Positions 1 through 6,852 are shown, counted from the first letter of the stretch. The stretch: DNA of 7,634 nt from DASRJX01 sp035649235 (GCA_035649235.1 DASRJX010000053.1:1-7634); one strand, 5' to 3'. Notes: a model not told the origin generated them from the sequence alone. Numbers and translations are program-made.

Positions 1-1
1 C

Positions 2-919
2 GTCGCGGCCCTCGCAGCCGGAACCGTTCCGGCCACTCCGCCGCCATACCAGGTCGCCCGGCCGCTGGCCGAGCCGGCGCTCTTCGGCGAGGGCGTAGTC
101 TCGACGGGTGAGTTCGAGTCGCACGCCGCCTTCACGCCGGACGGCCGCACGCTCTACTTCGTGAAGAGCACGCCGGCGTTCACCGAGTGGAGGATCTACG
201 TCGTGCAGTTCTCGGGCGGCCGCTGGTCCAGGCCGCAGGTCGCCCCGTTCTCGGGCCGGCACCGCGACGCCGACCCCTTCGTCTCGGCCGACGGACGGCA
301 TCTCTATTTCATCTCCGACCGCCCGGTCGACGGCAGGCCGAAGGAAGACATGGACATCTGGGTCATGGACCGCGCGAAGGGCGGCGATTGGGGCGAGCCC
401 CGCAATCTCGGGGGCCCGGTGAACAGCACCGGCAGCGAGTGGCTCCCGCGGCTCGCGGCCAGTGGCGCGCTCTACTTCGGCTCCGATCGCCCGGGAGGCC
501 TCGGGCGGACCGACCTCTACCGGGCCAGGAGCGCAAGCGGCGGGTTCGAGGAGCCGGAGAACCTCGGTCCGGCTATCAACAGTGCCGCGGACGAGTACGA
601 GGCGTGCATCGCCCCCGACGAGAGCTTCCTCGTCTTCATGGCCGCCGGCCGGGCCGACGATCTCGGCGGCGGGGACCTCTACATCAGTTACCGCCAGCAG
701 GATGGCCGGTGGGCGCAGGCCAGGAACCTCGGCCCGAAGGTCAACGGCCCGGGCCTGGAGATCTCGCCCTACCTGTCGCCGGACGGACGGTATTTCTTCT
801 TCTCCAGCGCCCGCGGTCCCGCGGGCGCACCGCGCGGCGAGCGCCCCAAAGGACCTCGCAACGGCCTGGGGGACATCTACCAGATGGACCTCGGCGCGCT
901 GCACGCGCTGGCGAAATAA
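2..919 (+). CDS. PD40 / TolB-like beta-propeller protein, 5' end missing
   Basis: The reading frame is open from base 2 to a TAA at 917-919, giving 305 visible residues; the start lies upstream of the window. The first residues (small, Ala-rich, then Pro-rich to about residue 15) look like the end of a signal peptide and a short linker, so probably only about 10-25 residues are missing and the protein is likely exported. Five WD40-like PD40 repeats are visible near residues 39-56, 89-107, 143-174, 197-229 and 252-296. Each has the sPDGrxLYF-type core (FTPDGRTLYF, VSADGRHLYF, LSPDGRYFFF) and several are preceded by an NLGxxxN turn (NLGGPVN, NLGPAIN, NLGPKVN). Repeats 2 and 3 continue as SDRP. 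This is a propeller of the TolB/PF07676 class. Such domains often bind proteins or glycans at the envelope; no catalytic motif is visible, so no function is assigned. An OmpA domain, often fused to PD40 repeats, is absent from the visible C-terminus. Confidence 0.85.
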   Translation, partial: VAALAAGTVPATPPPYQVARPLAEPALFGEGVVSTGEFESHAAFTPDGRTLYFVKSTPAFTEWRIYVVQFSGGRWSRPQVAPFSGRHRDADPFVSADGRHLYFISDRPVDGRPKEDMDIWVMDRAKGGDWGEPRNLGGPVNSTGSEWLPRLAASGALYFGSDRPGGLGRTDLYRARSASGGFEEPENLGPAINSAADEYEACIAPDESFLVFMAAGRADDLGGGDLYISYRQQDGRWAQARNLGPKVNGPGLEISPYLSPDGRYFFFSSARGPAGAPRGERPKGPRNGLGDIYQMDLGALHALAK

Positions 920-967
920 GCTCCCGGGCATGGCGAAGCAGGCCAGCGTCTTGCTGGGGGCCCGAGC
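920..967. terminator. Possible bidirectional hairpin between convergent genes
   Basis: The 49-base gap between the convergent PD40 and lipid-fusion genes can fold. An inner perfect stem CCAGC/GCTGG (943-947 and 953-957) has a GTCTT loop. An outer imperfect stem pairs GCTC-cc-GGGC (920-929) with GCCCGAGC (960-967). There is no T-run on either strand, so an intrinsic terminator of the classical kind is not shown. The position, ending just before both stop codons' flanks, is the main argument. Confidence 0.25.
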
Positions 968-968
968 G

Positions 969-3668
969 TCAGGTGCCGGCTCGCGGCGAGCCAGCCAGGG
1001 CCCTGACGGCCGCTTCGAGGCTCCGGGTGATCTCCGTCGCATCGCCGTCGGGATCGATGGCGATGGGCGGCCCCAGGACGAGACGGACGTGGCCGAAGCG
1101 CGGCCACCAGACGTGGTCCGGAAGGACGGGGGCGGTCCCCTCGACGTAGGCGGGGATCACGGGGGCGCGCAGCTCGCGCGCCAGCACTCCGATGCCACCC
1201 CGGAACGGCTCGAACGTGCCTTCCGGGACGTGGCGTCCTTCGGGAAAGATCAGGATCGAGAGGCCGGCGTCCGCCAGCTCGCCGGCATAGGCGACACTGC
1301 GGCGGAAGCCGGCCGTCTCCGGCACCGGCCAGGCGCCGAAGAAGAAGGCGGTCAGGGAGGCCTGGATCCCCTCGACGAGGTGGCGCCAGCGGCTGCCGTG
1401 GGTCTCGCCGAAGAAGACACGGTGATAGCGCGTCGTCATCCCCGGGGCGATCTTCCCCCGCAGGGGGCGGGGCAAGGTCGACTTGAAGAGCCCCGTGTCG
1501 AGGTAGCTGTGGTGGTTGGAGACGAACAGGAACGGCGGCGCCGCTCCCTTCAGGTGCTCGAGGCCCTGCACCTCCGGCCGGCCATAGACGTAGACGAGCG
1601 CGCGCATGCCGGTCTCTTCGACCAATCGCCGCAGGAGATGAATCGGCGCGCGGTGCGCCCAGCGCGGCATCCGCAGCTCGCCGGGCAAAGCGGCGGCGAC
1701 CGTCGCCGCCGGCGGGGCGGCTGACGCGCCCGCATCCGCGCCGGCTGTCTTGGCGGCCGCGTCCCCGCCGGCTGGGGACGGCCCCGGCACGACCGGAGCC
1801 GGCCCGCCCGCGATCGCAGCTTCCGCGGCCCGCTCCAGGTCGCCCACCGTCGCCGCGGCCAGGGCCTCCTCGGGGATGCCGGCGCCGAACTCCTCCTCGA
1901 ACGCCGCCGCCAGCTCGACGAGATCGAGGCTGGCGAGCCCCAGGTCCTGCACCAGGCTGGTCGTCTCGCTCAGCCGCTCCGCCGGGACGCGCGCCAGGCG
2001 CGCCACCAGGCTGCGAACGCTGCCTCCCCCGGCGGGCCGCGGCGCGTCCTCCGGCGTTGCGCCCTCCCGCATCCTGATCGCCTGCTCGCGCACCTGCACG
2101 CGGCGGACCTTTCCGGTCGCGGTGCGCGGGAAATCGGCCGACGGCCAGAGGGTGAAGTCGCGCACGCGCTGCTTCGGCAGGAGGCGGCGGTTCGCCTCGC
2201 CGAACGCGGCCGCCGGATCGACCCCCGGCTCCATGATGAGCGCCACGTGGACGCGCTCCCCCCCCTCGTACGGCCATCCGAAGGCGCAGACGTCGCGCAC
2301 CCCCCCGAGCCCGCGGAACGCGCCCTCCACGTCCGAGGCGTAGACGTTCTCCCCTTCCGGAGTGACGATGACGTCCTTGAGCCGCCCCCGGATGGTCAGC
2401 CGGCCCTGGGCGTCGATCTCCCCCACGTCGCCGGTGCGCAGCCAGCCCGATGCGTCCCCCGACGCGGGCGCGTTGTGGTATCCCGCCGTGACGTTCGCGC
2501 CGCGCACCAGGATCTCGCCGTCGGGTCCCAGCCGCACTTCCTGCCCCGCCAGCGCCTTGCCGACGCCGGGCCGACCGCGCTCGAAGGGGTTGGAGATCGA
2601 GATGATCGGCGCCGTCTCGGTCAGCCCGTAGCCCTGCACGACGAGGAAGCCGCAGCGCTCCCAGAACTCGCGCACCGGATTGGTCAGCGCCGCGCCGCCG
2701 CTCACGAGCAACGTGAAGCGCCAGCCGAACTGGCGGCGCACGCTCGGCGCGAGGATCGCCTGCAGGAGGAACGGCAGGCGCGCGTGGCGCGCCAGGCCGG
2801 CCTCGAGCCGCTCGAGATCGCGCGGGCGCCTGTAGGCGCGGCGGACATCGCCAATCAGGAGCTCCAGAAGGCGCGGGACGGTGAACACGCCGTAGGCCTT
2901 GACGCGCCGCGCCGCGTCGAGGATCTCCCGCGGGCGCGGCGGGACGAACACCACCGTCAGCCCGAGGTACAGCGGCAGGAACAGGTTCATCGCCTGCCCG
3001 AACATGTGCGACATCGGCAGCGTCGACAGGAATCGGATCTCCCCCACGGCGCGCACCAGGCGCTCGTGTCTCAGGAACGCCTGCTCGACCGGCGCGAAGT
3101 CGGCGGCGAGATTGTCGTGCGTCAGGACGACGCCCTTCGGCTCCCCCGTCGTCCCCGAGGTGAAGACGATCTCCGCCCGGTCCGACAGGCCGACCGCCGC
3201 TGCCCCGGCTGCCGCTGCGCCCGCGCCGCCGTCTCGGGGCCCTCCCGCGCGACTCCCGGCCGACCAGGAGCCGAAGTCGATCCGCCGGCAGCCGGGGGGC
3301 GGGCCGACGGAAGGTGGCGCCAGGAGCAGGCGCGCCGCGACCTCCTTGGCGATGACGGCGCGGAACGGGTCCTGCGTCCCCGCCTCGAGAGGCACCACCG
3401 TGCCGCCCAGGATGAAGGTGCCGAGGAGCGCCTCGACCCAGTCGGGGTGGTCGGGGCCCTGGATCAGGACCGGCTCGCCCGATCGGAGCCCTGCCTCTTC
3501 GAGGAGCCGGGCGCAGGCGAGGGCGCCCGCGTGCACCTCGGCGAAGGAGCGCTCCCGCCAGCGGACGCCGTCCCGGTAAAGGTACGCACGGCGGGATCCG
3601 AAGCCGCGGATCCTCTCGAACCGCTCGAGAGGTCCCGTTCGGGTCGGGGTCGAAGCGGTCGGGGCCAT
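969..3668 (-). CDS. Acyl-AMP ligase - acyl carrier - PlsC acyltransferase fusion
   Basis: This 899-residue protein has three domains in series. Residues about 5-525 form an ANL-superfamily acyl-CoA/acyl-ACP synthetase: P-loop TSGTTGEPKG (170-179), LPMSHMFGQ (217-225), GYGLTETAP (346-354), GWLRTGD (408-414), the hinge region GRLKDVIVTPEGENVYASD (428-446) and the catalytic lysine K520 in TATGK. Residues about 546-615 form an acyl carrier domain whose phosphopantetheine serine is S580 in LGLASLDLVEL. After an Ala/Pro/Gly-rich linker (621-660) comes a PlsC-type acyltransferase with the HX4D motif H719-D724 (NHHSYLD), FPEG at 808-811 and a PVIPAYVEG block (836-844). The parts suggest that a fatty acid is adenylated, loaded onto the built-in carrier, then passed to a lysophospholipid or glycerol-phosphate acceptor at the inner membrane. 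E. coli Aas combines the same two enzymes, but with PlsC first and no carrier domain. ATG at 3668 is chosen for its strong ribosome site and because the 43-codon upstream extension does not resemble an ANL N-terminus. Domain calls are firm; the acceptor is unknown. Confidence 0.92.
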   Translation of the reverse strand: MAPTASTPTRTGPLERFERIRGFGSRRAYLYRDGVRWRERSFAEVHAGALACARLLEEAGLRSGEPVLIQGPDHPDWVEALLGTFILGGTVVPLEAGTQDPFRAVIAKEVAARLLLAPPSVGPPPGCRRIDFGSWSAGSRAGGPRDGGAGAAAAGAAAVGLSDRAEIVFTSGTTGEPKGVVLTHDNLAADFAPVEQAFLRHERLVRAVGEIRFLSTLPMSHMFGQAMNLFLPLYLGLTVVFVPPRPREILDAARRVKAYGVFTVPRLLELLIGDVRRAYRRPRDLERLEAGLARHARLPFLLQAILAPSVRRQFGWRFTLLVSGGAALTNPVREFWERCGFLVVQGYGLTETAPIISISNPFERGRPGVGKALAGQEVRLGPDGEILVRGANVTAGYHNAPASGDASGWLRTGDVGEIDAQGRLTIRGRLKDVIVTPEGENVYASDVEGAFRGLGGVRDVCAFGWPYEGGERVHVALIMEPGVDPAAAFGEANRRLLPKQRVRDFTLWPSADFPRTATGKVRRVQVREQAIRMREGATPEDAPRPAGGGSVRSLVARLARVPAERLSETTSLVQDLGLASLDLVELAAAFEEEFGAGIPEEALAAATVGDLERAAEAAIAGGPAPVVPGPSPAGGDAAAKTAGADAGASAAPPAATVAAALPGELRMPRWAHRAPIHLLRRLVEETGMRALVYVYGRPEVQGLEHLKGAAPPFLFVSNHHSYLDTGLFKSTLPRPLRGKIAPGMTTRYHRVFFGETHGSRWRHLVEGIQASLTAFFFGAWPVPETAGFRRSVAYAGELADAGLSILIFPEGRHVPEGTFEPFRGGIGVLARELRAPVIPAYVEGTAPVLPDHVWWPRFGHVRLVLGPPIAIDPDGDATEITRSLEAAVRALAGSPRAGT

Positions 3669-3675
3669 CCTCGTG

Positions 3676-3681
3676 CCTCCC
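3676..3681 (-). promoter_or_regulatory. Ribosome binding site of the lipid-fusion gene
   Basis: GGGAGG on the minus strand lies 7 bases before the ATG at 3668. It decides this start over an in-frame ATG at 3797. Confidence 0.7.
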
Positions 3682-3720
3682 GGGCGCCGCCCCGCGACGC
3701 ACGCGACCAGGCGGCGGCAA

Positions 3721-3726
3721 ATCCTA
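3721..3726 (-). promoter_or_regulatory. Weak candidate -10 box for the lipid-fusion gene
   Basis: TAGGAT on the minus strand matches TATAAT at four of six positions and is one of few AT-richer spots in this divergent gap. It would give a leader of about 45 bases. No good -35 box is seen 16-18 bases upstream, so this is tentative. Confidence 0.25.
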
Positions 3727-3747
3727 TCCCGACAGCCGGCCGTCCGT

Positions 3748-3789
3748 GCCCCGAAGATCCGGGTCCTCGCCCCGAAGCTGCGGGGCCGC
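3748..3789. repeat. Two tandem 21-base near-repeats in the divergent promoter region
   Basis: Two adjacent 21-base units (3748-3768 and 3769-3789) match at 17 of 21 positions, and both start with GCCCCGAAG. The period equals about two DNA helical turns, so both units face the same side of the helix. They lie between the candidate start regions of the lipid-fusion gene and the cysteine dioxygenase gene, as an operator for a regulator shared by both would. The second unit also contains a GCCCC/GGGGC inverted pair. Regulator binding is inference. Confidence 0.45.
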
Positions 3790-3807
3790 GCCGCCACTGC
3801 GAGACCC

Positions 3808-3843
3808 TTGTCCCGCGAACGCCTGCGGTTCTACAATCCCGCC
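3808..3843 (+). promoter_or_regulatory. Candidate leaderless promoter of the cysteine dioxygenase gene
   Basis: TTGTCC (3808-3813, four of six matches to TTGACA) and TACAAT (3832-3837, five of six matches to TATAAT) are separated by 18 bases. The -10 box ends 6 bases before the ATG at 3844, so transcription would start at or next to the A of the start codon. No purine-rich ribosome site is present in the intervening sequence, which agrees with a leaderless mRNA. Confidence 0.55.
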
Positions 3844-4389
3844 ATGAGCCACTTCTCGCTCGACGACTTCGTCGCGGAGATGGCCCACGTCCCGAGCCAG
3901 GAGCTGACGCTGCCGGTGCTGCACCAGCTCTCGGGCAGCCTCGACATCCGGGACGATCTCATCCGGGACCACATCTACTTCAGCGCCGGCTCCTACACCC
4001 GGAACCTCGTCTGCCGGACGCCGCGCTTCGACATGCTCGTCCTCTGCTGGCGGCCGGGGCACGTGACGACCATCCACGATCACTGCGGCTCGCTCAACGC
4101 GACCCGGGTCCTGCACGGCAAGCTGACGTCCCGGCTCTTCCGGGAGGCCGGGCGGCCGACACCCGATAGGTGCCTCGTGGAGCTGTCGGAGGAGGAACGG
4201 CTGGGGCCCGGCGGCTTCTCCCTGGTCGATCGCGACGAGATCCACCAGCTGGCCAACACCTCCGGCGAGGATCTGGTCACCCTGCACGTCTACGCCAAGC
4301 CGCTGCGCGACATCCTGGTCTACGATCCGGCGACCGGGGGGATGGAGCGGGTGACGCTGCGTTACTCCCTGGAGCAGGATTTTCAGTAA
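3844..4389 (+). CDS. cdoA: Cysteine dioxygenase family cupin
   Basis: This 181-residue cytosolic cupin aligns by eye with cysteine dioxygenase, the mononuclear iron enzyme that oxidises the L-cysteine thiol to cysteine sulfinate. The iron ligands are H78 and H80 in IHDH and H134 in EIHQLAN. The block YTRNLV (51-56) is identical to that of the mammalian enzyme, so R53 corresponds to the arginine (R60 in human) that binds the substrate carboxylate. The second-sphere triad is T146-H148-Y150, matching human S153-H155-Y157. The position of human C93, which crosslinks to Y157, aligns with N85, so the Cys-Tyr cofactor should be absent, as in many bacterial members. R53 favours L-cysteine over 3-mercaptopropionate, whose dioxygenases carry Gln at this site. 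Length is close to that of bacterial homologues. The ATG at 3844 fits the N-terminus; the longer frame from 3673 would translate through the promoter region. The gene converges on rtcB, with 36 bases between the stops. Confidence 0.88.
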   Translation: MSHFSLDDFVAEMAHVPSQELTLPVLHQLSGSLDIRDDLIRDHIYFSAGSYTRNLVCRTPRFDMLVLCWRPGHVTTIHDHCGSLNATRVLHGKLTSRLFREAGRPTPDRCLVELSEEERLGPGGFSLVDRDEIHQLANTSGEDLVTLHVYAKPLRDILVYDPATGGMERVTLRYSLEQDFQ

Positions 4390-4425
4390 CGGGCCCGGGA
4401 TTCCCCACGGCGCGTCCATCCCCGA

Positions 4426-5895
4426 TCAGCCCTTGATGACGCCGATCGGGACGAGCTTGGCCACCTTGCGCGACAGGCCGGCCTTCTGCACGACGTCGAC
4501 CACCGCCGAGACGTCCTTGTAGGCCTCGGGGATCTCCTCCGCCAGCGTCGCGTAGCCGTCGGAGCGGACCACAACACCGCGATCCGCCATCTCGCGCACG
4601 ATCGACCGGCCGCGGGCCAGCTTTTTGGCGGCGGCGCGGCTCATCATCCGTCCGGCGCCGTGGCAGGTGGAGCCGAACGTCTCCTCGTAAGCCCGACCGG
4701 TCCCGACCAGCACCCAGGAGCAGCGCCCCATGTCGCCGGGGATCAGCACCGGCTGGCCCACGGCGCGGTAGGCGGCCGGGGTCTGCGGGTGCCCGGGCGG
4801 GAAGGCACGCGTCGCGCCCTTGCGGTGGACGCAGAGGCGGCGCTCCCGGCCGTTGACGAGGTGCGTCTCGTACTTCGCGATGTTGTGGCAGACGTCGTAG
4901 ACGACCTCGACCCCGAGGTCGCGGGGGCTCCGCCCGAGCGCCTCCTCCAGGGAGCGGCGCACGAAGTGGGTGATGAGCTGGCGGTTGCCGAAGGCGAAGT
5001 TGGCCGCGGCGTACATCGCCCCCAGGTAGCGCCGCGCCTCCTGCGAGCCGAGCGGCGCGCAGCACAGCTGCGGGTCGGGCAGGTAGATGCCGTGCGTGGC
5101 CGAGGCGCGCAGCATGACCTGCAGGAAGTCGTCGCACACCTGGTAGCCGAGCCCGCGCGAGCCGGTGTGGATCGACACGGTGACGGCGTCCTGATCGAGC
5201 CCCAGGGCCCGCGCCGCCTCGTCATCGTGGACCTCGGCCACGCGCTGCACCTCGACGAAGTGGTTCCCGGATCCGAGCGTCCCGAGCTGCGACAGGCCCC
5301 GCTCGCGGGCGCGCGGGGAGACCTCCTCCGGGATCGCCCCCGCGAGGCAGCCGCCCTCCTCGATGTGCTCCAGGTCGCCGGGCTCGCCGTGCCCCTGCTC
5401 GACCGCCCAGCGCGCGCCCTGCGCCAGCAGCTTCATCTGCTGCGAGGCGGTCAGTTTGAGATCGCGGCGGTGCGAGCCGACGCCGGTCGGGATGTTGCGG
5501 AAGAGAGACTCCACGACCTCCGTCATCCGGCCGGACACGTCGGGGGTCGAGAGGCCGGTGCGCAGCAGCCTGACGCCGCAGTTGATGTCGTACCCGACGC
5601 CGCCCGGCGACACCACGCCGGCGTCCGGGTCGAACGCCGCCACGCCGCCGATCGGGAAGCCGTACCCCCAGTGGATGTCGGGCATCGCCATCGAGGCGCC
5701 GACGATGCCGGGGAGGCAGGCGACGTTCTGGACCTGGCGCAGCGCCTCCTCCTTCCGGATCGAGGCCATGAGCCGCTCGTCCGCGAACACCAGGCCCGGG
5801 ACGTTCATCCGCCCGTGCCGCGGAATCGTGTAGCGGCACTCCCCCGTCCTCTCGATCGGCACCGCCGGTCCGGCGGGCGCGTCCTTCCTCGACAC
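4426..5895 (-). CDS. rtcB: RNA-splicing ligase RtcB (3'-phosphate / 5'-OH RNA ligase)
   Basis: RtcB joins RNA 2',3'-cyclic phosphate or 3'-phosphate ends to 5'-OH ends, using GTP and Mn2+ through a covalent enzyme-GMP intermediate. It acts in RNA repair and, in some organisms, tRNA splicing. The 489-residue product has the full family signature: GVGYDINCGVR (99-109) with metal ligands D103 and C106, GSGNHFVEVQ (208-217) with N211 and H212, SIHTGSRGLG (241-250) with H243, H337 in CHNIAKYE, and H412 in CHGAGR, the histidine that takes GMP. It ends in the usual IGVIKG. Length matches the long (about 480-residue) archaeal-type forms. The start is GTG at 5895 with AGGAG six bases before it; the frame stays open far upstream only because of high GC, and that extension is low-complexity. 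Archease, the activator of this type of RtcB, lies on the same strand at 7245. No rtcA or rtcR is in view. Confidence 0.96.
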   Translation of the reverse strand: MSRKDAPAGPAVPIERTGECRYTIPRHGRMNVPGLVFADERLMASIRKEEALRQVQNVACLPGIVGASMAMPDIHWGYGFPIGGVAAFDPDAGVVSPGGVGYDINCGVRLLRTGLSTPDVSGRMTEVVESLFRNIPTGVGSHRRDLKLTASQQMKLLAQGARWAVEQGHGEPGDLEHIEEGGCLAGAIPEEVSPRARERGLSQLGTLGSGNHFVEVQRVAEVHDDEAARALGLDQDAVTVSIHTGSRGLGYQVCDDFLQVMLRASATHGIYLPDPQLCCAPLGSQEARRYLGAMYAAANFAFGNRQLITHFVRRSLEEALGRSPRDLGVEVVYDVCHNIAKYETHLVNGRERRLCVHRKGATRAFPPGHPQTPAAYRAVGQPVLIPGDMGRCSWVLVGTGRAYEETFGSTCHGAGRMMSRAAAKKLARGRSIVREMADRGVVVRSDGYATLAEEIPEAYKDVSAVVDVVQKAGLSRKVAKLVPIGVIKG

Positions 5896-5901
5896 GATTG
5901 G

Positions 5902-5906
5902 CTCCT
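5902..5906 (-). promoter_or_regulatory. Ribosome binding site fixing the GTG start of rtcB
   Basis: AGGAG on the minus strand is 6 bases from GTG at 5895. No ATG lies at a suitable place in this frame, so this site decides the start. Confidence 0.7.
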
Positions 5907-5924
5907 GCGAAACGAATGAGCCGC

Positions 5925-5934
5925 GATTATAATC
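5925..5934. promoter_or_regulatory. Palindromic -10 element shared by rtcB and the GYF_2 gene
   Basis: GATTATAATC is a perfect 10-base palindrome, so a consensus TATAAT is read on both strands (plus 5928-5933; minus 5931-5926). It is the only clearly AT-rich element between the divergent rtcB and GYF_2 genes. Expected starts are near 5919 (rtcB, leader about 24 bases) and near 5940 (GYF_2 gene, leader about 73 bases). Convincing -35 boxes are not seen on either side. Confidence 0.6.
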
Positions 5935-5949
5935 CGCCGCGACGCGGCG
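5935..5949. promoter_or_regulatory. 15-base GC dyad next to the shared -10 element, possible operator
   Basis: CGCCGCG-A-CGCGGCG is a perfect 7+1+7 inverted repeat that begins directly after the palindromic -10 element. It would cover the predicted plus-strand start site and the minus-strand spacer between -10 and -35. The one-base centre suits a DNA-binding dimer better than an RNA hairpin. GC-rich dyads do arise by chance in such DNA, so the operator role is inference. Confidence 0.4.
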
Positions 5950-6001
5950 TCGCCGCCGCGGGCCGACCGCGATCGGGTGCGGCCGGGCCCTCTTGCGCCA
6001 C

Positions 6002-6007
6002 AGGGAG
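6002..6007 (+). promoter_or_regulatory. Ribosome binding site of the GYF_2 membrane-protein gene
   Basis: AGGGAG lies 5 bases before the second of two adjacent ATG codons (6010 and 6013). Spacing to 6010 would be only 2 bases, so 6013 is preferred. Confidence 0.6.
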
Positions 6008-6012
6008 AGATG

Positions 6013-6852
6013 ATGGCCGAAGAATACTGGGTGATGGGAGCCGATGGCCGCGAGTACGGTCCTGTCGGGATCGACCTCCTGGCCCGCTGGGTGCGCGAAG
6101 GCCGCGTGGTCGCGGACACGAAGGTGCGCAAGGGGCAGGTCGCGGCGGTGGAGGCGCGCTCGCTGCCGGAGTTGGCCGCCTTCTTCGCTCCCGCGGGAGG
6201 CCCGCCTCCGGCTCCGGCGGCGCCGGCGCCGGCACTCCCGGGCACGCCGGGACCTGCAGGACTGCCGGGCGAGTTCCGGGTCTGGGAGTTCATCGAGAGG
6301 GCCTGGGAGCTGGTCAAGCCGCACTGGCTGCCGCTGGCCGGCATCATCTTCATCTGGTGGGCGATCGGCTGCGTCCCCTACCTGGGCCCCTGCGTCCAGT
6401 TCATCATCGGCGGGGCGATCGCGGTCGGCGTCTGGCGCGCCGTCCTCGGCATGATCGACGGGCGGCCGCCGCAAGTCGGGATGATGTTCGAGGGCTTCGA
6501 CCGGTTCGGCGATGCCTTCCTCGCCTACCTCGTCCAATTCATCCTGATCGCGCTCGGGTTCATCTGCCTCATCGTCCCCGGCATCATCCTCAGCATCATG
6601 TGGGCCTTCACCTTCGGGGTCATCGCCGAGACGCCGCTCGGGTTCTGGGACGCGATGCGCCGGAGCGCGGTCCTCACGGAGGGGTATCGGTGGCGCTTGT
6701 TCCTGCTCGCTCTGGCGTGCATCCCGGTCCTGTTCCTCGGACTGCTCGCCGCCTGCGTCGGGGTGTTGGTGGCCTTCCCGGTCTGCCTGACCGCGTTCGG
6801 CCTGGCGTACCGATTCCTGCAGGCGCGGAAGTCGCAGGCGACCGCGGCATGA
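6013..6852 (+). CDS. GYF_2 (DUF4339) domain multi-pass membrane protein
   Basis: The 279-residue product starts with a GYF_2/DUF4339 domain (about 4-57: YWVMGADGREYGPV, then LARWVREGRVVADTKVRKG), a small module thought to bind proline-rich peptides. A Pro/Ala/Gly linker follows (about 60-86). The rest is a membrane domain with hydrophobic stretches near 107-121, 126-146, 170-206 (probably two helices split at VPG, 188-190) and 228-267 (two helices). The sequence between helices, FWDAMRRSAVLTEGYRW (211-227), resembles the conserved loop of DUF975-like membrane proteins, in which an amphipathic S...G..W segment precedes the last helix pair. The GYF_2 part should be cytosolic. The gene shares ATGA with the DUF2752 gene, so the two are translationally coupled. 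It is divergent from rtcB. Function is unknown; a scaffold or membrane-organising role is only a guess. Confidence 0.82.
   Translation: MAEEYWVMGADGREYGPVGIDLLARWVREGRVVADTKVRKGQVAAVEARSLPELAAFFAPAGGPPPAPAAPAPALPGTPGPAGLPGEFRVWEFIERAWELVKPHWLPLAGIIFIWWAIGCVPYLGPCVQFIIGGAIAVGVWRAVLGMIDGRPPQVGMMFEGFDRFGDAFLAYLVQFILIALGFICLIVPGIILSIMWAFTFGVIAETPLGFWDAMRRSAVLTEGYRWRLFLLALACIPVLFLGLLAACVGVLVAFPVCLTAFGLAYRFLQARKSQATAA

Noticed and set aside
877..3720. 947-codon open frame on the minus strand overlapping the lipid-fusion gene
   Set aside because: It is an out-of-frame shadow: Arg/Pro/Gly-rich with no domain motifs, while the frame ending at 969 carries every ligase, carrier and acyltransferase motif.
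3669..3797. 43-codon N-terminal extension of the lipid-fusion gene from ATG 3797
   Set aside because: It translates the tandem repeat region, has no ribosome site and does not resemble the start of ANL enzymes; the ATG at 3668 follows GGGAGG.
2247..4169. 640-codon plus-strand open frame opposite the lipid-fusion gene and into the dioxygenase gene
   Set aside because: Low-complexity Arg/Pro/Ala/Asp composition without motifs, crossing a promoter region and a different reading frame of a real gene; an artefact of high GC.
4660..5919. 419-codon plus-strand open frame opposite rtcB
   Set aside because: Antisense shadow of a complete, strongly conserved rtcB; no motifs of its own.
6182..6270. 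Dense GC inverted repeats such as GGCGCCGGCGCC
   Set aside because: They fall inside the Pro/Ala/Gly linker of the GYF_2 protein and follow from its codon composition; no need for a separate element.
5896..6537. 214-codon N-terminal extension of rtcB in the same frame
   Set aside because: The extension is antisense to the GYF_2 gene, Arg/Asp-rich and unlike any RtcB; a GTG with AGGAG at the right spacing marks the true start at 5895.
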